A stretch of 6,212 bases of DNA, from contig CALGIK010000212.1 in the NCBI GenBank assembly GCA_937915515.1, forward strand, positions 1 through 6,212. The letters are read 5' to 3'. The stretch comes from an uncultured Clostridia bacterium (GTDB lineage Bacteria > Bacillota > Clostridia > Christensenellales > CAG-314). Shown here piece after piece: positions 1 to 5,340 of the stretch. Position 1 is the stretch's first letter, and each line of letters starts with the position of its first letter. The notes below the pieces were generated by a model that saw only the letters and a list, made by a program, of their open reading frames with translations, made no database searches and was not told the origin of the DNA. The position numbers and the translations under genes were made by a program.

Positions 1-378
1 AAAGCAGCGGTTTACCTATAGCGTCCTTTTTGCCCACTATTTTTATCATGTTTAGCCTTGACAGATTTTGCAATGCGTAAGTACAGTCAACGCCTCTGAT
101 TTCCTCCACATCAAGACGGGTAAGCGGCTGTTTATAAGCAATTATGGCTAAGGTTTCGAGCATGGCATTGGTAAGTTCTTTTTCCCTTATGGGGTTAAGT
201 ACGGCGGAAACTTCGTTTACATAATTTGGATTACTCGAAAATTGAATTTTATCGTTAAACTCTAAAAGATTTATTCCGCAACTGCCGCAATATTTATCTT
301 TTCACAAATTTCATTAATCTCAACTTCTCTGCCTGCTATAAATAAAATTGATTCTATTATGTTAGCTAATTTCGTCAT
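1..378 (-). pseudogene. scpB: ScpB, segregation and condensation protein B; frame-disrupted and cut by the window edge
   Basis: ScpB dimerises and binds the ScpA kleisin in the SMC-ScpAB complex that organises and segregates the chromosome. Two reading frames together give a clear ScpB. The first starts at ATG 378-376 and reads MTKLANIIESILFIAG and then REVEINEICEK, the usual first helix, but reaches TAA at 273-271. The second is open from just after a TGA at 304-302 to the left edge. It reads DKYCGSCGINLLEF, then AMLETLAIIAYKQPLTR, VEEIRGVDCTYAL and VGKKDAIGKPLL, the hallmark second winged helix. Joining the frames needs a -1 (or +2) shift near 298-301, and still lacks about 15-20 residues that the family has between the first helices and the GINLLEF strand. 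That suggests a small out-of-frame deletion or an assembly error. The start overlaps the scpA stop by 17 nt. An AAGGAG at 400-395 is 16 nt from the ATG, so TTG at 384-382 (10 nt) could be the real start. The C-terminus lies outside the window. Confidence 0.85.
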
Positions 379-1180
379 ATTCAATGTCAAAATTCTCCTT
401 GATTGTGTCAAAATTTTTATATATTAAAATATCAGAATAATCTTCGTTTTGTTGCGTGGTAATCAGCTGTAATTTAGTCAACTCAAGCAGTGCGGAAAAA
501 GTAACCACCACTTCGCTTACAGAGGAGCCTTCATCAAACAGCTCAAAAAAGCTTAACTGATTTTCAGTTTTTAAACGTTCCGTCAGATATATCATCTTAT
601 CCTTGACCGAAAAACTTTCTTTCCTGATTTCTCTTACTGTATTTTTGTCGAGAGTGCGCATCTCCACCTTGTTTAAAATGGACGCAAACGCTTTTAAAAG
701 ATTTTCCAACGACATATCTTTTACGCTGTACCTTGTTTCTTCTCCGGCTAAACTGGGCTCTTTAAACAATCGGTCGGGATTCTCCTTAACTTTTAATTTC
801 TCCGCTGCTTCTTTCAACAGCTTATACTCTTCTAACTGGCGGATAAATATCTTTTCGGGAGTATCGTTATCGTCGTCAAAACCCGGCATAACAGGCAGCA
901 TTCTATGAGATTTAATTTCCATCAAGGTTGCGGCGATATACATATATTCCGCCGCTTTATCTACATCAAGTTTGTCGACCTGAGAAATATATTTTAAAAA
1001 GTTATCCGTCACTTCCGATACGAATATGTCTTTTATCTCGATTTTAGAGTCGTTTACCAACTTGAGGAGTAAATCCATAGGACCGGAAAAATTTGTAATA
1101 TTTAATGAAAGTGCGTTTTCGTCGGCAAAATCGTCCTCATCAGTAACATAGTTTTTTTTATTATAACTAACCATAGGCAC
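362..1180 (-). CDS. scpA: ScpA, segregation and condensation protein A (kleisin)
   Basis: ScpA is the kleisin subunit that bridges the SMC heads and carries ScpB; the complex compacts and separates newly replicated origins. The 272-aa protein has the family landmarks in order: FSGPMDLLLKLV at residues 31-42, the IEIKDIFVSEVTDNFLKYI helix region at about 47-65, AATLMEIKSHRMLP at 83-96, an acidic linker followed by a charged helical middle, and a C-terminal winged helix at about 205-256 (QLSFFELF, VVVTFSALLELTKL, YSDILIYKN). Length is normal for the family, with a short acidic N-terminal extension. The listed start is GTG at 1180-1178. ATG at 1174-1172, two codons later, is equally possible, with AGGTG overlapping the GTG. 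The gap from the M50 stop is only 6 nt, so translation is probably coupled to that gene. The 3' end overlaps scpB. The gene is intact, unlike its partner. Confidence 0.95.
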   Translation of the reverse strand: MPMVSYNKKNYVTDEDDFADENALSLNITNFSGPMDLLLKLVNDSKIEIKDIFVSEVTDNFLKYISQVDKLDVDKAAEYMYIAATLMEIKSHRMLPVMPGFDDDNDTPEKIFIRQLEEYKLLKEAAEKLKVKENPDRLFKEPSLAGEETRYSVKDMSLENLLKAFASILNKVEMRTLDKNTVREIRKESFSVKDKMIYLTERLKTENQLSFFELFDEGSSVSEVVVTFSALLELTKLQLITTQQNEDYSDILIYKNFDTIKENFDIEYDEIS

Positions 1181-1186
1181 CTGTTT

Positions 1187-1954
1187 TTATGCGGGTATCG
1201 GAAGACCTATCAGTCTCCAAAGACCAAAAAACGCTCTCTGGATAAGATCGCCAAAATATCTGATATAGAGAGTAAGCGGAGAAACATCAAACCCCACATA
1301 TCTGCTAAAAAACCCTATAAAAATTAGACCCAACAAAATCATTGAGCTGTAACGGCGCAAAAACATTAAAACTCTGTGTGTTGGAGGCATAAATGCTTCC
1401 AAAACCCTAAAACCGTCAAGAGGAAAAAGCGGCAAAAGGTTAAACAACATAAAGTTAAGGTTAAAAATCATTAAAAATGACAAAAAAAGAACTGTTGCAT
1501 TGTAAATACAAAACCAAAAGCTGGTGGGAATAGGCTCTTTTATCAGCAACAGCAAACAAACTAATAAGCTGCTTAAAAAAGCTATTATCAAATTAGTAAG
1601 TACTCCCGCAATAGCAACTTGTACCATACCTTTACGATAGTTTTTGAAGTTAGCCGAGTTAACGGGTACAGGCTTTGCCCAACCGAAACCAACCAAAAAC
1701 ATCATTAAAGTACCTACTATATCAAAATGTTTTAGCGGATTTAAAGTCAGCCTGCCCGAAAGAGCGGCAGTCATATCGCCGTTAATTTTAGCGGCATAAG
1801 CATGAGACATCTCGTGCGCGCTTAAAGCTAAAACAAGCGCCAAACAAAAAGCTGCCACGGCAAAAGTCACGCAAAGAAAAACATTCGCGCCTGTTTCCGA
1901 AAATTGTTCTGCAATATCAATAGCAATCTGAATAATCATATTTTTATTATACAC
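1187..1954 (-). CDS. M50 family (site-2 protease type) membrane zinc metalloprotease
   Basis: This is an integral membrane zinc protease of the SpoIVFB/YwhC-like group commonly found beside scpA in Clostridia; its substrate is unknown. Residues (numbered from the GTG at 1954) show the zinc motif HEMSH at 47-51 within a helix, GRLTLNP at 67-73, GWAKPVPVN at 91-99, and the third ligand motif NLLPLFPLDG at 172-181, with D180 the expected metal ligand. About five or six hydrophobic segments are visible. Neither possible start has a Shine-Dalgarno sequence. The GTG at 1954-1952 overlaps the -10 box of a strong promoter, so ATG at 1939-1937 (MIIQIAID, giving 250 aa) is more likely and would be leaderless. 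It is the first gene of the M50-scpA-scpB unit. A specific role in sigma-K activation is not supported: no spoIVFA gene is present and the motif is HEMSH in the housekeeping scpAB context. Confidence 0.93.
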   Translation of the reverse strand: MYNKNMIIQIAIDIAEQFSETGANVFLCVTFAVAAFCLALVLALSAHEMSHAYAAKINGDMTAALSGRLTLNPLKHFDIVGTLMMFLVGFGWAKPVPVNSANFKNYRKGMVQVAIAGVLTNLIIAFLSSLLVCLLLLIKEPIPTSFWFCIYNATVLFLSFLMIFNLNFMLFNLLPLFPLDGFRVLEAFMPPTHRVLMFLRRYSSMILLGLIFIGFFSRYVGFDVSPLTLYIRYFGDLIQRAFFGLWRLIGLPIPA

Positions 1955-1974
1955 TAAATAATTTTAATTTTCAA
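1939..1974 (-). promoter_or_regulatory. Housekeeping (sigma-A type) promoter for M50-scpA-scpB
   Basis: On the minus strand TTGAAA (1974-1969) is followed by a 17-nt spacer and a perfect TATAAT (1951-1946). This is one mismatch from the consensus pair at the ideal distance, and the upstream flank is AT-rich. The predicted start point, 7 nt past the -10 box, falls on the A of ATG 1939-1937. The promoter lies downstream of the dacF terminator, so it separates this unit from the sporulation genes. Confidence 0.75.
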
Positions 1975-2051
1975 CTTTGCAACAAATAAAAACATAAGTA
2001 AAAACAATTAACAGAGCAAAATAAATTAAGATACTGTATTTTTGATAAAGC

Positions 2052-2089
2052 TAAAAACAAACAAAGCGGCAAATACCGCTTTGTTTGTT
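2052..2089 (-). terminator. Intrinsic terminator after dacF
   Basis: A perfect 14-bp stem is formed by AACAAACAAAGCGG (2056-2069) and CCGCTTTGTTTGTT (2076-2089) with a 6-nt loop. Read on the minus strand the stem runs into a T-rich end. It begins 11 nt beyond the dacF stop and should end the upstream transcript. Confidence 0.9.
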
Positions 2090-2100
2090 AAAAATGAAAG

Positions 2101-3270
2101 TTACCATTGTCTTAATATATCGCCGATATTATCAAAATAGGTTTTTGCTTCAACTGTCTCCAACGCTAAAATATCTGTTTCGCTTATTACCTTATCGTTT
2201 TTGACTAAATAGGCTTTACCTATAATATCGTTTTGCTTTACGGGAGCTTTTACGCTTTTTATATCAATTACAACTTTAACGGTATTGTCATCCTGCCCCT
2301 TTTCGGTAAAGGTGCATAATTTTTTGACAGGAGCAACTTTTAGGGTGTCTTGTTTTCCTCCTTTTATATCAGCGTTGTTTATTCCGTCAAAATCTAAATA
2401 TACCTTGTTTTGATAGTTCGCAAAACCAAAATTTAGCATTTCGGATACTTCTGCAAATCTAGTTTTGCTGTCAGGCTCGGCTAAAACACAAGCAATGAGC
2501 CTTGTTTCGCCGCGTTTAGCCGTAGCGCATAAGCAATGCATGGCTTCATTTGTAAAACCGGTTTTGCCCCCGTCGCAGCCGCTATAAAAGCGCACTAACT
2601 TATTTGTATTTGTGATAGTCGTGACACGTCCGTTAGGATGCACATAATCCTCTAACCATATTTTACTGTAATCAAAATAATTATTTTTTTGTCTGATTAA
2701 ATACGAAAGCATTTTTACGCAATCAATCGCGCAGGAATATTGATTTAAAGCAGGCAGCCCTGTACAGTTGACAAAATTAGTAGCTACCAACCCTAATTCG
2801 GAAGCTTTCTTGTTCATTTTAGATACAAACGTTTCGACACTTCCGTAAAGGTGTTCCGCTACTGCCACACTGGCATCATTTGCGCTGCATACTATAATAA
2901 GTTTTAATAAATCCGACATTCTATGACGGCTGTTTGCATCCAAAAACGCCTGACTGCCGCCCATATCTGCCGCATTGGCACTTATTGTGACAAGGTCATC
3001 TAAACTGCCCTTACCTGAATTTATGCTGTCATATGCTACAATCAACGTCATAAGTTTGGTTATACTGGCTATAGGCCGTTTTGATTGAGCATTTCTTTGG
3101 TAAATAATCGTTGCGCTGTCATAATCAGCTAATACACACGAATCTGCTTTTGTACCCATTTTTAAATCAGTGGGCGCATAGGCAAAAGCAGTATTTTTAT
3201 CAAAAATAAAGTTAGTTAAAGCTAAACATAAAGCTGCAAAAATAAGCAAACACAAAAGTACCTTCTTCAT
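2101..3270 (-). CDS. dacF: D-alanyl-D-alanine carboxypeptidase, DacF/PBP5 type (peptidase S11)
   Basis: This penicillin-binding enzyme removes the terminal D-Ala from peptidoglycan stem peptides outside the membrane, lowering cross-linking. Residues 1 to about 30 are a signal peptide: KK, a hydrophobic core, then AFA before YAPTD. The S11 catalytic motifs are all present: SITK at 69-72 (nucleophile S69, K72), SAN at 129-131, and KTG at 236-238 within GGKTGFT. After about residue 285 comes a beta-rich C-terminal domain as in PBP5, ending in LRQW, which may help membrane attachment. The 389-aa length is typical. The ATG at 3270 is fixed by AAGGAG 6 nt upstream. The symbol dacF rests on context: the sporulation neighbours and the usual position upstream of the M50-scpAB genes in Clostridia. 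The sequence alone supports only an S11 carboxypeptidase; DacB or DacA paralogues cannot be excluded. In Bacillus dacF is a forespore gene; no convincing forespore promoter was found here. Confidence 0.93.
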   Translation of the reverse strand: MKKVLLCLLIFAALCLALTNFIFDKNTAFAYAPTDLKMGTKADSCVLADYDSATIIYQRNAQSKRPIASITKLMTLIVAYDSINSGKGSLDDLVTISANAADMGGSQAFLDANSRHRMSDLLKLIIVCSANDASVAVAEHLYGSVETFVSKMNKKASELGLVATNFVNCTGLPALNQYSCAIDCVKMLSYLIRQKNNYFDYSKIWLEDYVHPNGRVTTITNTNKLVRFYSGCDGGKTGFTNEAMHCLCATAKRGETRLIACVLAEPDSKTRFAEVSEMLNFGFANYQNKVYLDFDGINNADIKGGKQDTLKVAPVKKLCTFTEKGQDDNTVKVVIDIKSVKAPVKQNDIIGKAYLVKNDKVISETDILALETVEAKTYFDNIGDILRQW

Positions 3271-3276
3271 TTTTTT

Positions 3277-3282
3277 CTCCTT
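3277..3282 (-). promoter_or_regulatory. Ribosome binding site of dacF
   Basis: AAGGAG on the minus strand lies 6 nt before the ATG. It is the clearest ordinary Shine-Dalgarno site in the window and fixes the dacF start. Confidence 0.9.
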
Positions 3283-3338
3283 AGGGTTTTTGTTTTAGTG
3301 TTTGAAAAAAAACAAAAAATATGTACAATTATTATTTG

Positions 3339-3950
3339 TTATAAACCGACAGAAAACAAAGTCCGTATAACTAAAAAGACAAGCAAATTTATCAATAAGC
3401 TGATTATTAAACATAATGCTAAGATTATCAAATAAAATTTGATTAGTTCAATTAAACCGTATTTATCGCATATTTTATATCCGCAAAAATTGCTGCGGGC
3501 AAAACAAAAGGAAAAAAATATTACAGCCAACATAAACAAATATTCTATCAAAAAAATAATTATGTATATTGCCCCTATTACGCCGTATGATTCTACAAGA
3601 ATAACGCTTACTACTCCTAAACTTATACCGTTTAATAAAGCAAAAAACAGCATAAACCAAGGGGTATGTTTAAAAAGGCTTAAAACAAATAAGCAAATAA
3701 TGGTTTTAGAAAATCCCCAAAAAATTCTAAATACGCAAATAAAAAAATTTGTTTCACTGACAATAAAAATCACAGTATTGCCGTCAGTTATCATAAGCCA
3801 CTGTACTGTGACAAAACCTTCAAAAAAAGCTATCCCAAAAAAAAGACCCAAAATAAAAACCGTCAAAAAATACAATAATTTAGGTTTTTCTTTAATAAAT
3901 ATATAGCGCAACTCGTCAACAGCGCAATAAAATAAACCGCGGAGTTTCAT
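3339..3950 (-). CDS. Five-helix membrane protein, probable divergent SpoIIM (stage II sporulation protein M)
   Basis: The 203-aa protein is almost entirely hydrophobic, with five likely membrane helices at about residues 25-43, 69-92, 98-119, 123-150 and 168-196, and a short basic N-terminus. Length and helix number match SpoIIM, a part of the SpoIIDMP machinery that drives engulfment of the forespore. The stretch NGISLGVVSVILV followed by YGVIGAIYIIIF and ending in FCFARS follows the small-residue pattern of SpoIIM (a G-rich helix, a short turn, a long helix). However, the Pro-Gln-Asn motif that SpoIIM usually has in the fourth helix reads Ile-Glu-Tyr here. The setting between spoIVB and dacF fits, since spoIIM lies in this neighbourhood in Clostridia. 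I infer the assignment from pattern and context. It could instead be an unrelated small membrane protein. The ATG at 3950 has no good ribosome binding site and lies inside a 38-nt inverted repeat. Confidence 0.55.
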   Translation of the reverse strand: MKLRGLFYCAVDELRYIFIKEKPKLLYFLTVFILGLFFGIAFFEGFVTVQWLMITDGNTVIFIVSETNFFICVFRIFWGFSKTIICLFVLSLFKHTPWFMLFFALLNGISLGVVSVILVESYGVIGAIYIIIFLIEYLFMLAVIFFSFCFARSNFCGYKICDKYGLIELIKFYLIILALCLIISLLINLLVFLVIRTLFSVGL

Positions 3951-3974
3951 ATACTAAAATATGATTTTCCGCGG
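3937..3974 (-). promoter_or_regulatory. 38-nt inverted repeat covering the start codon of the SpoIIM-like gene
   Basis: The arms 3937-3952 and 3959-3974 pair as 8 bp (CCGCGG plus two more, one a G-U), a 2x2 internal loop and 6 bp, around a 6-nt loop. The start codon ATG 3950-3948 is inside the 3' arm of the message. The stem is followed on the minus strand by a T-rich run (TTTATTTTATT), so it could act as a spoIVB terminator, a translation gate or a protein operator. The GC-rich ends stand out in AT-rich surroundings. Confidence 0.7.
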
Positions 3975-3977
3975 CAA

Positions 3978-3983
3978 ATTATA
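3978..3983 (-). promoter_or_regulatory. Candidate -10 box (TATAAT) before the SpoIIM-like gene
   Basis: A perfect TATAAT lies on the minus strand, 4 nt before the inverted repeat. No good -35 hexamer is found 16-18 nt upstream (about AAAGTA at 17 nt). If used, the transcript would begin essentially at the first base of the hairpin stem. Confidence 0.35.
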
Positions 3984-4057
3984 CTGCAACAAAAGAGCTG
4001 TACTTTAAAACAAGAATAAATTCATATCATTTTTTTTATAGTTGATTATTGCTTTTT

Positions 4058-5239
4058 CTATGCAGCCTTTAATTCCTGATTATTTGAAGTACAACAAACT
4101 TCGTCAAGGGTTTTCAACATCCATTCGGCATAAATCCCATAGCCTTTTGTCGGGTCATTAACAAAAACGTGCGTAACGGCTCCTACAAGTCTGCCGTTTT
4201 GAATAATAGGACTGCCGCTCATTCCTTGAACGATACCTCCGGTTAAATCTAACAATTCGCTGTCGGTAACCCGTATTACCATACCCTTATCGCCTATGGT
4301 GCTTTGGTAAGCTGCTTTAATAATTTCGATATCGTATTCCTTTGGTTCGATTCCGTCAAGAGCACACAAGATTTTGGCTTTACCGGGCTTAACCATTGCT
4401 GCGGAAGCAACTTCGGTAGCTTTACCTTTTATAATATCTATCCCTTCAATAAATTCTCCGTAGACTCCGTAAGGATTATTAGAATTTAACTTTCCTATTC
4501 TGTTTTCGCAGTCAATAACGCCTCTTACTTCGCCTGCTTTGCCTTTCATACCTCTTTCTATACTCAATATCTTACAAGTATAAACGTTACCGCCGTTTAT
4601 CGGAATTATATTACCTGTTTTACTGTCAACAACAGGATGACCTAAACAAGCAAACTTACCGTCGGGAAGCATAAAAGTAAGCATACCTATCCCACTGCTG
4701 GCATCTTTTACCCATAAACCTAATTTGTAAGTCTTAGAAACAATATCAAAACGAGGTTTAACATTTAATTCCATTAATAAAACTCCGCGTTTCAACTTTA
4801 TTTTAACGCTTTTTTCGCCGATATCCTGCAACAGCTTATTTAGCATTGCGGAATTATGGATAGTTTTTCCGTTAAGCTCAACCACTGTATCGCCGATATT
4901 GATGCCGCTTTCAACAGCAGGACTTACCAGTCCGCCTTTACTTAAAAATTCGTTTATACCAATAACAAGCGCTCCGTCTCCGTCAAAAGACAACCCCAAC
5001 GCTTTTCCGCCCAAATATACTTTTTGTTTTAACGGTTCGGGCTTAGCGCCGAATATAAAACTGTTTATGTCGTCAGTGTTTTTTTCGTCGGATGCCTCAG
5101 AATTTACCGTAGTGGATGAAAAAACAGAGTTGCCGAAGGTGCTTACATTGATGATTTTTGCCGCTCCGAAAATGATTAAAGATAAACAGACGGCAAGCAA
5201 AAACATAACAAATACCAGGTAATTTTTATTTCTGTTCAT
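4058..5239 (-). CDS. spoIVB: SpoIVB, PDZ-domain serine peptidase (S55)
   Basis: SpoIVB is made in the forespore, crosses into the intermembrane space and cleaves SpoIVFA to release the SpoIVFB protease and hence sigma-K. Numbered from ATG 5239 the protein is 393 aa, somewhat shorter than the 426 aa of Bacillus. Order: one N-terminal membrane anchor (about 7-30), a polar linker, a PDZ domain (about 74-160), then the S55 peptidase domain. Catalytic residues are all in place: H201 in CLGHPV, S341 in GGIVQGMSGSP, and D326, 15 residues before the serine, as in Bacillus. THVFVNDPTKGYGIYAEWML near the end is close to the family consensus. The reading frame extends to an ATG at 5314, but ATG 5239 is preferred because TTGAGGAG lies 7 nt upstream and the membrane anchor then starts near residue 7. 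The gene follows recN after about 100 bp, as is usual, but spo0A does not follow it. Confidence 0.96.
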   Translation of the reverse strand: MNRNKNYLVFVMFLLAVCLSLIIFGAAKIINVSTFGNSVFSSTTVNSEASDEKNTDDINSFIFGAKPEPLKQKVYLGGKALGLSFDGDGALVIGINEFLSKGGLVSPAVESGINIGDTVVELNGKTIHNSAMLNKLLQDIGEKSVKIKLKRGVLLMELNVKPRFDIVSKTYKLGLWVKDASSGIGMLTFMLPDGKFACLGHPVVDSKTGNIIPINGGNVYTCKILSIERGMKGKAGEVRGVIDCENRIGKLNSNNPYGVYGEFIEGIDIIKGKATEVASAAMVKPGKAKILCALDGIEPKEYDIEIIKAAYQSTIGDKGMVIRVTDSELLDLTGGIVQGMSGSPIIQNGRLVGAVTHVFVNDPTKGYGIYAEWMLKTLDEVCCTSNNQELKAA

Positions 5240-5245
5240 AAAAAA

Positions 5246-5277
5246 ACTCCTCAACTGTTTAATATAGTTTGAGAAGT
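5246..5277 (-). promoter_or_regulatory. Hairpin sequestering the spoIVB ribosome binding site
   Basis: In the minus-strand message the arm at 5277-5266 (ACTTCTCAAACT) pairs with 5256-5246 (AGTTGAGGAGT) as 11 bp with one bulged A and one G-U pair, around a 9-nt AU-rich loop. The 3' arm contains the whole GAGGAG Shine-Dalgarno site (5252-5247), which sits 7 nt before ATG 5239. It is not followed by a T-run that would make it a good terminator. Confidence 0.6.
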
Positions 5278-5340
5278 TTAGGGTGTTTTTATTTATGGCA
5301 TTATCAATAAACAAATATAAAAATTTTTAATAAAGCTGTA

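Noticed and set aside
603..908. Plus-strand open frame opposite scpA
   Set aside because: It lies within the strongly supported scpA coding sequence and has no family features.
1187..1954. Naming the M50 protease spoIVFB
   Set aside because: Its location before scpA and its promoter match the general M50 protein of Clostridia, and no spoIVFA is adjacent.
1975..2051. A small gene or RNA between the M50 promoter and the dacF terminator
   Set aside because: The stretch is short and AT-rich, with no open frame carrying a binding site and no structure apart from the terminator next to it.
3296..3324. A forespore-type promoter before dacF (ACATA, 17 nt, AACACTA)
   Set aside because: Only a partial match, set across T-runs. 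The role of dacF makes it tempting, but the sequence does not carry it alone.
3439..3906. A 155-codon plus-strand open frame opposite the SpoIIM-like gene
   Set aside because: Lysine- and isoleucine-rich composition is the shadow of a hydrophobic minus-strand gene. It has no recognisable motif and runs against every neighbour.
4899..5222. Plus-strand open frame opposite spoIVB
   Set aside because: It is antisense to the PDZ and anchor region of SpoIVB and has no independent support.
5240..5314. A longer spoIVB starting at ATG 5314
   Set aside because: There is no ribosome binding site there. It would add 25 residues before the membrane anchor and translate through the Shine-Dalgarno site and hairpin of the better start at 5239.
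5278..5340. A forespore-type promoter before spoIVB (TGATA, 16 nt, CACCCTA)
   Set aside because: It has several mismatches to the sigma-F/sigma-G consensus in AT-rich DNA, too weak to annotate.
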